Source: Gammaproteobacteria bacterium (GTDB taxonomy: Bacteria > Pseudomonadota > Gammaproteobacteria > Acidiferrobacterales > Sulfurifustaceae). From it: a DNA stretch of 64,000 nt. The translations under genes were made by a program, and so were the position numbers. Under the pieces are notes generated by a model. It saw only the letters and a list, made by a program, of their open reading frames with translations. It had not been told where the DNA came from and ran no database searches. Below are positions 24,818 through 32,975 of this stretch, in pieces (the first letter of the stretch is position 1; each line of letters starts with the position of its first letter). The stretch covers positions 1-64,000 of the forward strand of contig JACQFZ010000048.1 of NCBI GenBank assembly GCA_016199745.1, written 5' to 3'.

Positions 24818-26121
24818 GAGTCGAATGGTAAACGAACTGTGACGCACGTTCCCTCGCCGGGAGTGCTGTCGATCGCCACCGTGCCACCGAGCAGATAGGC
24901 GCGCTCGCGCAGGCCGATGAGCCCGTAGGAATTGGGCTTGCGCGGCGATTGCAGCGAGAAGCCGGCGCCGTCATCGCGCACGCTGAGTGTCACCGCGTCG
25001 TCGGCGATCGCCAGGGTGACGTTGACGTTGCCGGCGTTTGCATGTTTGGCGATGTTGGTCAGCGATTCCTGCAAGCCGCGGAACAGGGTGGTGGCATGCA
25101 GATCGCGCAGATCGAGGTTCGGGTCGGTGAGGGTGAACTCGCAACGGGTGCCGGTGCGTTCGATAAAATTTTGCACCAGCCATTCGATCGCCGGTACCAG
25201 TCCGAGGTCATCGAGCATCATTGGCCGCAGATCAGCGGAGATGCGCCGGGTAGCGGCGACGGTGCTGTCGAGTAATGTTTCCATGCTCTGCAGTTTATCC
25301 ACAACCACCGCCGGCGGTGCTGGAAATTTGTCTTTGATCCAGGCGACGTCCATTTTGAGGCCGGTCAATGCCTGCGCCAGTTCGTCGTGCAGTTCGCGCG
25401 CGATCGCGCGTTTTTCCTGTTCGCGCAGCTGATTGGCGGCTGCCGCCAGTTCGCGCAGCTCTTCTTTCGAGCGGCGTAACGCATCCTCCGTTTTCACGCG
25501 CTCGGTGACGTCGCGCAGGATGACGGTGTAGAGTTTTTGCTCGCCTTGGCCGAACTGTGAGATAGACGCTTCCACCGGGAATTCATCGCCGTTGGCGCGC
25601 AAACCGGTGAGGACGGTACTCGCGCCCATGCGGCGCGAGGTAACGCCGGTATCGCCGAAACGCTGAACGTGTTGCTGGTGCAGGCCGCGAAAGCGCGCCG
25701 GTAGTAATCGCTCGAGCGGTTGGCCGATGATCGCTGCACGCGGCCAACGAAATACCTGTTCCGCCGCCTCGTTGAACAGGACGATGCGTTGATCGCGATC
25801 GATGGTGATGATGGCATCCATCGCTGAATTGATGATGCCGCCGATCCGCGCTTCGACATCGTCCAGTGCGCGACCGGCGGTGCGCTGTTGCGCCGCTTGC
25901 CGATAAAGCAGGACGGTAGCAAGGACGAGCGCGGCACCGGTGACCACAGCGGTGATGATTGACATTCCAGTACGATAAAAGCCCAGGGTCGCGGCAAACA
26001 CGGCCAGCGCGACGGTTACCCCAGTCAGGAACAGTGCCGGCCCGAAAACGGTAGGCAACCGTGAGTCTGGAGCGATGGAAGCCGGCCTAGCGTCGGTGGA
26101 CGAGGGTGATATTTGATTCAT
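24814..26121 (-). CDS. PAS-containing NarL-type sensor histidine kinase
   Basis: The kinase (435 residues from ATG 26121) has two N-terminal membrane helices, a PAS domain with INSAMDAIITIDRDQRIVLF and a following PAC motif, then a HisKA_3 domain (REQEKRAIARELHDELAQAL, phospho-His in ELHDE) and a HATPase_c domain with DDGAGFS and GLIGLRERA. PAS plus HisKA_3 is the NreB/UhpB class, often sensing oxygen or small molecules. An FNR site overlaps the ATG. A TTG at 26175 with GAGG 8 nt upstream is an alternative start that would place the site within the gene. Confidence 0.9.
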   Translation of the reverse strand: MNQISPSSTDARPASIAPDSRLPTVFGPALFLTGVTVALAVFAATLGFYRTGMSIITAVVTGAALVLATVLLYRQAAQQRTAGRALDDVEARIGGIINSAMDAIITIDRDQRIVLFNEAAEQVFRWPRAAIIGQPLERLLPARFRGLHQQHVQRFGDTGVTSRRMGASTVLTGLRANGDEFPVEASISQFGQGEQKLYTVILRDVTERVKTEDALRRSKEELRELAAAANQLREQEKRAIARELHDELAQALTGLKMDVAWIKDKFPAPPAVVVDKLQSMETLLDSTVAATRRISADLRPMMLDDLGLVPAIEWLVQNFIERTGTRCEFTLTDPNLDLRDLHATTLFRGLQESLTNIAKHANAGNVNVTLAIADDAVTLSVRDDGAGFSLQSPRKPNSYGLIGLRERAYLLGGTVAIDSTPGEGTCVTVRLPFDS

Positions 26122-26126
26122 ATCAA
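26113..26126. promoter_or_regulatory. FNR/ANR site TTGATTCATATCAA over the kinase start
   Basis: A perfect FNR half-site pair whose spacer contains the ATG of the histidine kinase on the minus strand. It could repress the kinase or serve the divergent YHS gene at 26400, about 270 bp away. The 26127-26399 stretch between them holds no convincing gene. Confidence 0.6.
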
Positions 26127-26399
26127 TACCGGTGCAGTGCAGAACGTGCGAAGTTCTCGTATCTACTGGCCTCAAGAGAGACGCCTCGTATGACCGATGG
26201 TCCCACGAAGCACCTGAGAATTGCTAGGCATATTATCCAGGCGGAAGCGGTTTCGCTATGAGCGACGGACGTCGCTTTGGACGGCGCCGCGACCAGAAGC
26301 AGCGGGCAGGAAGTATGCGGAAAACGCGGACACTTTTGACTTCGATCAATCCGAGTGTCGGCGCGCCGTGCTAGAAAGAGCGAAAGAGGAGGGCTCTAT

Positions 26400-26636
26400 A
26401 TGCTGACGCACGCCTTACGATCATTTTCTCGGTTTCCAGAGCCGGCGCCGCAACAAGCCAGGGCGTTGTTCGCTGACCCAGTTTGCGGGCAGACGCTGAA
26501 CGAGTTTCGAACCGCGGCGAGCGTTGTTTATCGCGGTGCAACCTATCATTTCTGCTCCGGCGGGTGTCACGCGCGTTTCTCGTCCGAGCCGGGCAAGTAT
26601 CACGAGGCAGCAACGCGTTATATGAATAAGAGTTAG
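26400..26636 (+). CDS. YHS-domain protein
   Basis: A 78-residue protein whose core FADPVCGQTLNEF...VVYRGATYHFCSGGCHARF is a single YHS metal-binding domain, like the two at the N-terminus of the copper ATPase at 6459. Free YHS proteins probably bind copper or other soft metals. AGGAGG lies 7 nt before ATG 26400. Confidence 0.85.
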   Translation: MLTHALRSFSRFPEPAPQQARALFADPVCGQTLNEFRTAASVVYRGATYHFCSGGCHARFSSEPGKYHEAATRYMNKS

Positions 26637-26661
26637 TCGGCGGGCGTCTCACTTACGTATC

Positions 26662-27804
26662 ATGCATCGCTACGGTTCAAGCTTCCGAGAACGCCGGCTT
26701 GCCCATATACGCGAGTGCGCGCCAACGCTGGCACCGATCGTCGAGCCAATCGAGCTGTTTACGGATGGCGATGGGCTCTACGACGCAATGCTTGCCGCTA
26801 TCCGCTCGGCCGTCGAGAGCGTTCGACTCGAGAGCTACATCTTTGCCACCGATGAAATCGGTTGGCAGTTTGCCGAGGCACTCGCCGAAAAGGCGCGTCA
26901 GGGCGTGGACGTGCGCGTGCAGATCGACGCCGCCGGCTCGTTCCTGCAATCTACCCGATCGGTGGATCGCTACCTGCGCGAAAAGGGCGTGCAGCTACGC
27001 TGGTTTCATCGATGGCGCTGGCGCAATCCGCTGCGGTATAACCGGCGCAACCATCACAAGATTCTCGTGGTCGACGAGACCAGTGCTTATCTTGGCGGCT
27101 TCAATATCCATCGGCAAAGCTCACGCCGGCTTTACGGCGATAAGCGTTGGCGCGATACGCATGTCGGCATGCGCGGCGATCTCGCGCGCCAGGCGACACA
27201 GCTATTCGACGCGTTCTGGCATGGTCAACGGCGCTGGCAGTGGCAACCGAGCGCACCGTCCGGCGCGGTCCTGGTCGCCAACCGTTCCTTCGATTGTCAT
27301 CATCGACTCTATTGTTGGTTCGCCGAGCGATTTCGCACGGCACACCATTCGATCGACGTGACGACGCCGTATCTCGCGCCGAGTCTACGCTGGCAGCGGG
27401 CGCTCATGGGCGCCGCCGGCCGCGGCGTCGACGTGCGCCTGCTGGTGCCGAGTCACGGCGACGTCGCGTTGGCGGAATGGGCGGCGCACGCGGTGTTCGC
27501 ACCGTTACTGCGCGCCGGCGTGCGGATCTATGAATACCTCCCGCGAGTGCTGCACGCGAAGACGGCGGTGATCGACGGGGAATGGAGCACGGTCGGCACC
27601 GCCAATATGGATTACCGCAGCTGCTTCACGAATTACGAAGTCAATCTGGTCGCGCGCGACCCGGTGTTGGCGACGGCGTTGACGCAACAGTTTCTGGTCG
27701 ACCTGACGGAAGCCGCGCCGGTTGAATTACAACGGTGGCTGCGCCGCGGCTGGCACCGACGTTTGCGGGAGAACATCGGCTGGCAGATGCGTCGATGGCT
27801 GTGA
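26662..27804 (+). CDS. Phospholipase D-family cardiolipin synthase
   Basis: The 380-residue protein carries two HKD motifs, HHKILVVD and HAKTAVID...GTANMD, each with the expected downstream Gly/Asn, so it is a two-motif PLD enzyme like ClsB. It lacks the N-terminal membrane helices of ClsA. The family joins phosphatidylglycerol molecules, or PG and PE, into cardiolipin. It lies between YHS and YqjD-type genes, consistent with membrane remodelling under stress. Confidence 0.88.
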   Translation: MHRYGSSFRERRLAHIRECAPTLAPIVEPIELFTDGDGLYDAMLAAIRSAVESVRLESYIFATDEIGWQFAEALAEKARQGVDVRVQIDAAGSFLQSTRSVDRYLREKGVQLRWFHRWRWRNPLRYNRRNHHKILVVDETSAYLGGFNIHRQSSRRLYGDKRWRDTHVGMRGDLARQATQLFDAFWHGQRRWQWQPSAPSGAVLVANRSFDCHHRLYCWFAERFRTAHHSIDVTTPYLAPSLRWQRALMGAAGRGVDVRLLVPSHGDVALAEWAAHAVFAPLLRAGVRIYEYLPRVLHAKTAVIDGEWSTVGTANMDYRSCFTNYEVNLVARDPVLATALTQQFLVDLTEAAPVELQRWLRRGWHRRLRENIGWQMRRWL

Positions 27805-27820
27805 GATATCTCGCCTGGCG

Positions 27821-27834
27821 TTGATGTAAGTCAA
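27821..27834. promoter_or_regulatory. FNR-like site TTGATGTAAGTCAA
   Basis: One mismatch (GTCAA in the right half). A TTATAA-type -10 lies at about 27856-27862, giving the class II spacing with a start near 27869 and the DUF883 gene at 27904. Confidence 0.65.
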
Positions 27835-27903
27835 AGCACGACCGCCTTTGACCGTTATAAGGTAGCCGCGATATCTACACCCATCAGCCAAGAGGACAAT
27901 GCC

Positions 27904-28224
27904 ATGAACGGAACCACGCAGACCGAAGCGGCGAGAGAAAAACTGGTGAAGGATTTTCGCGCCGTCGTTGCCGACACCGAGGAGCTGTTGAGAGCGACGG
28001 CGACGCAAACCGGCGAGAAAGTCACCGCCGTGCGCGCACGCGTCGAAGAGCGCTTAGCCGTCAGCAAACAGCAGCTCGCTGAGCTGGAGCGCGGTATCGC
28101 CGAGAAGACCCGAGCAGCAGCACGTGCGACCGACGACCTGGTGCGGCAACATCCTTGGCAGTCGGTGGGTATCGCGGCAGCTACGGGGTTTTTGATCGGG
28201 CTATTGACGTCTCGCCGCTCGTAA
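27904..28224 (+). CDS. DUF883/ElaB-YqjD family protein
   Basis: The 106-residue protein is a long charged helix followed by one C-terminal membrane span (QSVGIAAATGFLIGLLTSRR), with the family's DLVRQHPWQSVG motif. E. coli YqjD and ElaB are inner-membrane proteins that bind ribosomes in stationary phase. It opens the yqjD-yqjE-yqjK-like operon and follows an FNR-type site. Confidence 0.88.
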   Translation: MNGTTQTEAAREKLVKDFRAVVADTEELLRATATQTGEKVTAVRARVEERLAVSKQQLAELERGIAEKTRAAARATDDLVRQHPWQSVGIAAATGFLIGLLTSRRS

Positions 28225-28225
28225 C

Positions 28226-28615
28226 ATGGACGACGCCCGCGCCGTTCCCGCCACCGGGTTGCTTGCGTCGCTACAGCGCTTGCTCGCTACGCTGATCGAG
28301 ATCCTGCAGACGCGCGTCGAGATCGCTGTGACTGAGTATGAAGAAGAGCGCGTGCGCCTCCGTGAACTGCTGGTGTTTGGTTTCATGACGTTGTTCTTCA
28401 TCGGCTTCGGGACCATTTTACTGACGCTCTTCATCGTCACGCTATTTTCGGAAACATACCGGCTGCTTGTCTTGGGCGGCTTCGCGACGTTGTACCTCGC
28501 GGTCGGCGTCGCGGCGGCGATCGTTCTACGCAACCAACTCAAGTCCCGACCGCGGCTTTTGGCGGTGACGATGGCGGAGTTTTCCAAAGACCGCGAACGA
28601 TTGGTGGCGCACTGA
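28226..28615 (+). CDS. YqjE-like membrane protein (phage holin superfamily)
   Basis: The 129-residue product has an N-terminal amphipathic helix (LLASLQRLLATLIEILQTRV) with EIAVTEYEEERVRLRELL, then two membrane helices. This is the pattern of YqjE/DUF1469-like proteins, which follow yqjD in many proteobacteria. It starts 1 bp after the DUF883 stop. Confidence 0.82.
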   Translation: MDDARAVPATGLLASLQRLLATLIEILQTRVEIAVTEYEEERVRLRELLVFGFMTLFFIGFGTILLTLFIVTLFSETYRLLVLGGFATLYLAVGVAAAIVLRNQLKSRPRLLAVTMAEFSKDRERLVAH

Positions 28616-28616
28616 C

Positions 28617-28889
28617 GTGGGCGGCAAACTCGTCGACATATGCCAACGCCGGGCGCGACTGGTAGCGCGAGCCGCCATCCAGCGCGACGAGCTGGCCCGT
28701 GTAACGCAATCCTGGCGCGCGCCGCTCTCATTAGCGGATCGCGGCATGGCGGTTGTGCAGACGCTGCGGCGATACCCACTTGCTATCGGCTTAGTGACGG
28801 CCGTGCTGGTTCGGATGGTTTTCAAAAAGCGTAGTGGATGGATGAAGCGCTGGGTGATGTCGCGGATTTGCCGTTCGATATTGGACTAG
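28617..28889 (+). CDS. YqjK-like protein
   Basis: A 90-residue basic protein starting at GTG 28617, directly after the YqjE-like gene. It has a helical N-terminus (RRARLVARAAIQRDELARV) and one hydrophobic stretch (YPLAIGLVTAVLVRMVF). Position and layout match YqjK, the third member of this operon type; sequence similarity alone is weak. Confidence 0.65.
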   Translation: MGGKLVDICQRRARLVARAAIQRDELARVTQSWRAPLSLADRGMAVVQTLRRYPLAIGLVTAVLVRMVFKKRSGWMKRWVMSRICRSILD

Positions 28890-28984
28890 AACTCCCTCCG
28901 TTCGTTTCGCTAAGAAGCCAAGAGCACTATCGAGACGCCACGACGGCTTCGGTGGAGCCATAAACGACGGCGGTCGACCATGGT

Positions 28985-28998
28985 TTGATTTGCATCAA
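28985..28998. promoter_or_regulatory. FNR/ANR site TTGATTTGCATCAA (upstream of HemN-like gene)
   Basis: Perfect site and identical to the one at 51083. It is the distal of two sites before the HemN-like gene. Confidence 0.75.
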
Positions 28999-29053
28999 TA
29001 GCTGCGTCTCATTCCAGCCGGATTCATGCAAAGGTTTCTCGGCGATACCGCGC

Positions 29054-29067
29054 TTGACCCACGTCAA
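29054..29067. promoter_or_regulatory. FNR-like site TTGACCCACGTCAA (proximal to HemN-like gene)
   Basis: A symmetric variant (TTGAC-N4-GTCAA). Its centre is 41.5 bp before about 29102, which leaves a 25-base leader to ATG 29127. TATGCG at 29083-29088 is a weak -10 candidate. Confidence 0.55.
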
Positions 29068-29126
29068 AGGCACGCCGACAGATATGCGCAATCATGTTAG
29101 AAATGAACAGAGGCGCCGATCACAGC

Positions 29127-30356
29127 ATGTCGGTAAATCGAACTGCGGATTTCACGCTTTTGCGCAGCTACAACCCGTGCGGGGAGCGCTACACGTGTTA
29201 TCCACCGAGTGATTGCTTTAGGGCCGACTTCGATGTTCGCATCCATGAGCAGCAGCTGCGCGACCGCGGCCGCGGGCTTGTGCCGGTATCGGAATTGGCG
29301 CTGTATGTCGGCGATCCGCGACGGCAGCGATCACGCAACAACGCCGCCAATGACTGTAGTGCGGAGCTTGTGAATCGCGAGCTGAGGCTCGTTGCCGAAC
29401 GTGTATTGGTCGATCGTACCGTATCGCGCGTCGATTGCCGCGCCGTCGGCGGCGGTGAGCTGATGGCGCTTGCCGGTCGCGACTTCGATCTACATCCGTC
29501 CGGCGCCTATACCGCTTTCATGGAGCTCGGCGATGCGAGCGCAGACCGAGTCGTGCGGTTGGTAGCGCAGGGTTTCAATCACCTGCGCATCGACGCGCGC
29601 TGTGCTCCCGGTGCGGCGGCTGATTTGAAGGAGGCGGTCGACAGCGCCCGTGGTGCCGGCTTTAAAACCGTCGATATTGTTAGCGATTTTCCCTCAGTCG
29701 AAGCGGGTGGTTCTGGATACGAGCTGGCGGACATTATTGCGGCCCGAGCCGACAGCGTGCGTTGGCAGGCGCCCGCACCGACGCCAGTACCGTCCGCCAA
29801 TGCGCTCGATGTGCAGCGGGCGACATTGCAAGTGCTCGATGCAGCGGGTTACGTCTATCTCGGCATGGATCATTTCGCGCTACCCGAGCACGAGCTGGCA
29901 CAGGCGCGCCGACAGGGGCGGCTCCACTTTGGTGTCCGCGGCTACTGTGCCGGCCACGATTGCGATTGGATCGGTTTGGGTCCAGATGCCATCAGCAAAA
30001 TTGGCTCGACGTACTGCCGGAACGAGGACAACCCGGTGCGGTACTCGGAGCTCGTCGATTGTGGGCGGCTCCCGATCAAGTACGGCGTCGTTCTCAGTCA
30101 AGATGACATGGTGCGACAAAGCGTCATTCATTCGCTGATCAACCACCTCAGCGTGTCGTTTGAGGCGATCGGCATGGCTTACCTTATCGATTTCGCACAG
30201 TACTTCGCATCGGAGCTTTCGTTATTGGAAGCGTTCGCTCATGGCGGCCACGTGGAATTGAATCACGAGTGGATCACGGTCATGCCACACGGTCGGTTGT
30301 TGCTGCCCGCGGTTTGCGGTGTGTTTGATCGATATCGACGTGACCCTGCTTGGTGA
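29127..30356 (+). CDS. HemN-like protein lacking the radical-SAM cysteines
   Basis: The 409-residue protein aligns with coproporphyrinogen III dehydrogenase HemN along its length: MSVNRTADFTLLRSYN and ERYTCYPPS at the start, GFNHLRIDA, GYVYLGMDHFALPEHELAQA, IGLGPDAISKIG, RQSVIHSLI. The radical-SAM motif CX3CX2C, which in E. coli lies in YVHIPFCHKLCYFCGC, is replaced by LYVGDPRRQRSRNNAAND, so it cannot bind the catalytic [4Fe-4S] cluster in the usual way. The glycine-rich GGGTP strand is also altered. ATG 29127 was chosen because the alignment with E. coli HemN begins there. It may bind haem or porphyrin without oxidising it (inference). Confidence 0.8.
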   Translation: MSVNRTADFTLLRSYNPCGERYTCYPPSDCFRADFDVRIHEQQLRDRGRGLVPVSELALYVGDPRRQRSRNNAANDCSAELVNRELRLVAERVLVDRTVSRVDCRAVGGGELMALAGRDFDLHPSGAYTAFMELGDASADRVVRLVAQGFNHLRIDARCAPGAAADLKEAVDSARGAGFKTVDIVSDFPSVEAGGSGYELADIIAARADSVRWQAPAPTPVPSANALDVQRATLQVLDAAGYVYLGMDHFALPEHELAQARRQGRLHFGVRGYCAGHDCDWIGLGPDAISKIGSTYCRNEDNPVRYSELVDCGRLPIKYGVVLSQDDMVRQSVIHSLINHLSVSFEAIGMAYLIDFAQYFASELSLLEAFAHGGHVELNHEWITVMPHGRLLLPAVCGVFDRYRRDPAW

Positions 30357-30391
30357 ACTACCGCTTTTTTTATGAACCACCATTCATCCTC

Positions 30392-30432
30392 GAAGCGTTC
30401 CCCTCCCCCCTTGCGGGGGAGAGGAACGCTTC
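30392..30432. repeat. Long hairpin after the HemN-like gene
   Basis: Arms gaagcgttcccctccccc and gggggagaggaacgcttc pair with one mismatch around a short loop. It lies just upstream of an FNR site. It may act as a terminator-like stem, though no T tract follows. Confidence 0.65.
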
Positions 30433-30433
30433 A

Positions 30434-30447
30434 TTGATCCGGATCAA
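30434..30447. promoter_or_regulatory. FNR/ANR site TTGATCCGGATCAA
   Basis: Fully palindromic TTGAT-N4-ATCAA, 31 bp before the remaining N-terminus of the PEP synthase pseudogene. Confidence 0.75.
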
Positions 30448-30477
30448 TAACAGCGGCGCCGGCGTCACCGACAATGA

Positions 30478-31282
30478 TCAACAAATCACCGCGTCATCTA
30501 TGTCTGCTGGTTCAACAGTATCGGCTTCGATGACGTCGCGACCGTAGGCGGCAAGAACGCATCGTTGGGCGAGCTCTATCGGTCGCTGGCGCCACTCGGC
30601 GTCAACATACGAGTACGCCGCCTTGCTCGGCGGGCGTTAGTTCGAGCCCAAGAAAGAAAATCCGATGCTCGGTTTTCGTGGCGCATCGCGCTACGCGCAT
30701 CCGGCCTATGCTGAAGGGTTCGTGCTCGAATGCACCGCGCTCAAGCGCGTCTGCGAAGACATGGGGTTCGACAACGTCATCATCATGGTGCCATTCGTGC
30801 GGCGCCTGGCCGAGGCCGATCAAGTACTGGCGAAGATGGTGGAGTGCGGTCTCAAACGCGGAGAGCGGGGTCTTGAGATCTACGCCATGTGCGAGATCCC
30901 GAACAACGTCGTCTTGGTCGACGAGTTTGCCCAGCGCTTCGATCGATTCTCGATCGGATCGAACGATTTAACGCAACTGACGTTAGGCGTCGACCGCAAC
31001 TCCGCACTCGTCGCATTCGACTACGACGAGCGCGACGCGGGCGTCAAAGCCATGATCCGGCTGGCGGTCGAAGGCTGCCGGCGTAATCGGATCCACTCTG
31101 GCTTGTGTGGCCAGGCGCCGTCCGACTATCCGGAGATGGCCGAGTTCTTGGTGCATCTTGGGATCGATTCGATCAGTCTCAATCCCGACGCGGTGCTGAA
31201 GACCACGCGGCGGATATTGAAAATCGAGCAGCAGCAAGATCAAACGGCGTCGACGGACCGGGCGGCAGTATCGGTGTCGTAA
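30478..31282 (+). pseudogene. ppsA: Phosphoenolpyruvate synthase pseudogene with internal deletion
   Basis: The first part encodes YVCWFNSIGFDDVATVGGKN and ASLGELYRSLAPLG, the N-terminus of PEP synthase. After about 45 codons the frame shifts and jumps to the C-terminal PEP-binding domain: FEPKKENPMLGFRGASRY preceded by an in-frame TAG, then FSIGSNDLTQLTLGVDR and SGLCGQAPSDYP, to TAA 31282. Around 500 of the normal 790 or so residues are missing, including the catalytic His region. The C-terminal frame is open from ATG 30665 (205 aa) but would not form an enzyme. The start codon also seems lost. Confidence 0.88.
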
Positions 31283-31339
31283 GGTGCCGCGGTAACGAAG
31301 CGCTTTGACCAGAAGCGATTCAAAAATCCCTCACCCCAA

Positions 31340-31392
31340 CCCGTCTCCCGGTGGGAGAGGGGTTTTACTCCCTTCTCCCACCGGGAGACGGG
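31340..31392. repeat. 18-bp perfect inverted repeat between convergent genes
   Basis: Arms cccgtctcccggtgggag and ctcccaccgggagacggg are exact complements around a 17-base spacer. It lies between the ppsA pseudogene and the convergent hsp20 gene, so a bidirectional terminator or REP-like dispersed element is likely. Confidence 0.75.
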
Positions 31393-31419
31393 CCGGGGAT
31401 GACGGAAGCGTGCGCCGAA

Positions 31420-31923
31420 CTACTGAATTTTAACGCTGTGCCGTTTCGCCTTTTCGATCTTCGGCAGTATCAACTCGAGCACACCATCCTTGAACTGCGT
31501 GCGTGCTTTCGCGCCATCGACCTGGGTCGGAAGCTCGACCGTGCGGCTGAACGAACCCTCCGACAATTCGTGGCGATAGTAGTCGCCTTTCTCTTCCTTC
31601 TCCTCGTGACGGGTCGATCCCTTGATCGTGACGTTGTTTTCACCGACCGAAACATCGAGATTTTGCTTATCCACGCCGGGGATTTCGGCGCGCACGACGA
31701 CTTCCGCCTCGCGATCGATGACGTTGACTTTCGGGACGTGGCCGTTGAAGGGAAACGCTTGCGCCAGCGGCGCTGGCCATTCCATCGCCAGCGGGCGCAG
31801 CCATGATTGCCGGAATAAAGAATCGAAGACGCGCTCGATGTCGTGGAAACGCGCCAATGGATGCGCTGCCGATGTTTGTGGGACCTGTTTGCTTTTGTCG
31901 TTACTCGCTGTTTCGTTCGTCAT
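31420..31923 (-). CDS. Hsp20/alpha-crystallin family chaperone
   Basis: The 167-residue protein has a variable N-terminus, then the alpha-crystallin domain (PKVNVIDREAEVVVRAEIPG, NVTIKGSTRHEE, SFSRTVELP, FKDGVLELILPK) and the C-terminal basic tail. Small heat-shock proteins hold unfolding proteins as oligomers. AAGGAG precedes the ATG. It follows the DUF2934 gene by 60 bp and probably shares its FNR-regulated promoter. Confidence 0.94.
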   Translation of the reverse strand: MTNETASNDKSKQVPQTSAAHPLARFHDIERVFDSLFRQSWLRPLAMEWPAPLAQAFPFNGHVPKVNVIDREAEVVVRAEIPGVDKQNLDVSVGENNVTIKGSTRHEEKEEKGDYYRHELSEGSFSRTVELPTQVDGAKARTQFKDGVLELILPKIEKAKRHSVKIQ

Positions 31924-31983
31924 GGTAGTTGCTCCTTGTTGATAGTTGATGGGAAAACATCGTCTCTATAAATTAGTGGAGTG

Positions 31984-32283
31984 TCATTCCGCGGGCGGCA
32001 ATTCTTGCGCTGTCGGCGACCGGCCGATATCGGCGTGGCGAGCGAGGGGGTTGTCAGCGCGCGCCGGTGGATTTTTCGCCGATGGCGTCATCAGCTTCTC
32101 GTCGACCTGTCTCTCGGCCTGCAGCCAGTCGTCGGTCGCGTCACCGCCCGCGAAGCCGCGGGCTTCTGCCCGAAAGTAGGCGATCTCAGCGATCAGCGCT
32201 CGGCGCTTTTCTGCGGTGATCACCTGGCTCGGTTTCGAGGCCGCTACAATTCCATTGAGTACCTGCAGTCGTTTCTTAGCCAC
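31984..32283 (-). CDS. DUF2934 small protein
   Basis: A 99-residue protein with IAEIAYFRAEARGFAGGDAT and DDWLQAERQVDE, the DUF2934 core, plus a disordered Pro/Ala tail. GTG 32283 is preferred: AGGAGGG stands just upstream and the sequence before it is not conserved. It lies upstream of hsp20 on the same strand and 68 bp after an FNR-like site. Confidence 0.78.
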   Translation of the reverse strand: MAKKRLQVLNGIVAASKPSQVITAEKRRALIAEIAYFRAEARGFAGGDATDDWLQAERQVDEKLMTPSAKNPPARADNPLARHADIGRSPTAQELPPAE

Positions 32284-32350
32284 GATTCCCTCCTTCTTGG
32301 CCGCCAATCGGTGCGGCGAGAAAATGTACCTTCGTTGCATGTCCATCGCT

Positions 32351-32364
32351 TTGATCTGCGTCAA
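32351..32364. promoter_or_regulatory. FNR-like site TTGATCTGCGTCAA
   Basis: One mismatch (GTCAA). Placed to serve the leftward DUF2934-hsp20 genes; a neighbouring site at 32387 serves the rightward usp gene. Confidence 0.6.
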
Positions 32365-32386
32365 AGGCAACGCCGTTCGTGATGTA

Positions 32387-32400
32387 TTGATCAACATCAA
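32387..32400. promoter_or_regulatory. FNR/ANR site TTGATCAACATCAA
   Basis: Perfect TTGAT-N4-ATCAA. The centre is about 69 bp before ATG 32463, which allows a class II promoter with a start of transcription near 32435. Confidence 0.75.
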
Positions 32401-32462
32401 TACGGCGAACGCACTGCACGATATCGTGGTCGATGGAATAACGAGACATCAAAGGAGATGAC

Positions 32463-32903
32463 ATGTTCAAGAACATTCTTATACCAACTGACGGATCGGA
32501 GCTTTCCGAAAAGGTGGTTACCGACGGCGTGCGGCTGGCAAAAATACTAAGCGCGAAAATTGTCAGCATTCACGTCATGGAGCCGGCCTTCACGATCGGG
32601 TCCGAATTCGGCGCCATGAGCGGCGACTGGTTGCAGCAATATGAGGCGGCATCGCGCAAGGAAGGCAATGCTTATCTCGATCGCATTGAGACCGCCGCGC
32701 GTGTCGGCGGCGTCGCGTTCGATCGCGTTTTGGTGGAACGTGTGCCGACGTGGAAAGCCATCGTCGAAACGGCGAAGCAGAAACACTGCGATCTGATCAT
32801 GATGGCGGCCCATGGTCGCCGCGGGATCGCCGCGTTGGTTTTGGGCAGCGTCACCAACCAGGTGCTGACGCACTCGTCGATTCCGGTGCTGGTTTACCGG
32901 TAA
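32463..32903 (+). CDS. Universal stress protein (UspA family)
   Basis: The 146-residue protein begins FKNILIPTDGSELSEKVV and ends with the nucleotide-binding signature AHGRRGIAALVLGSVTNQVL then SIPVLVYR (G-2X-G-9X-G-S/T). It therefore belongs to the ATP-binding Usp branch. CAAAGGAG lies before the ATG. Its perfect FNR site parallels the Anr-controlled usp genes of Pseudomonas aeruginosa. Confidence 0.93.
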   Translation: MFKNILIPTDGSELSEKVVTDGVRLAKILSAKIVSIHVMEPAFTIGSEFGAMSGDWLQQYEAASRKEGNAYLDRIETAARVGGVAFDRVLVERVPTWKAIVETAKQKHCDLIMMAAHGRRGIAALVLGSVTNQVLTHSSIPVLVYR

Positions 32904-32975
32904 CGGTTGTCGCACCGTGGCGGCAATGCTCGAGCGGACGAGGCGAGAAGGCCAGTAGTGCCGACGTTCATTTTT

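Noticed and set aside
26221-26406. Short frame between the FNR site and the YHS gene
   Set aside because: TTG start, no ribosome site and no coding character; the YHS gene overlaps its end.
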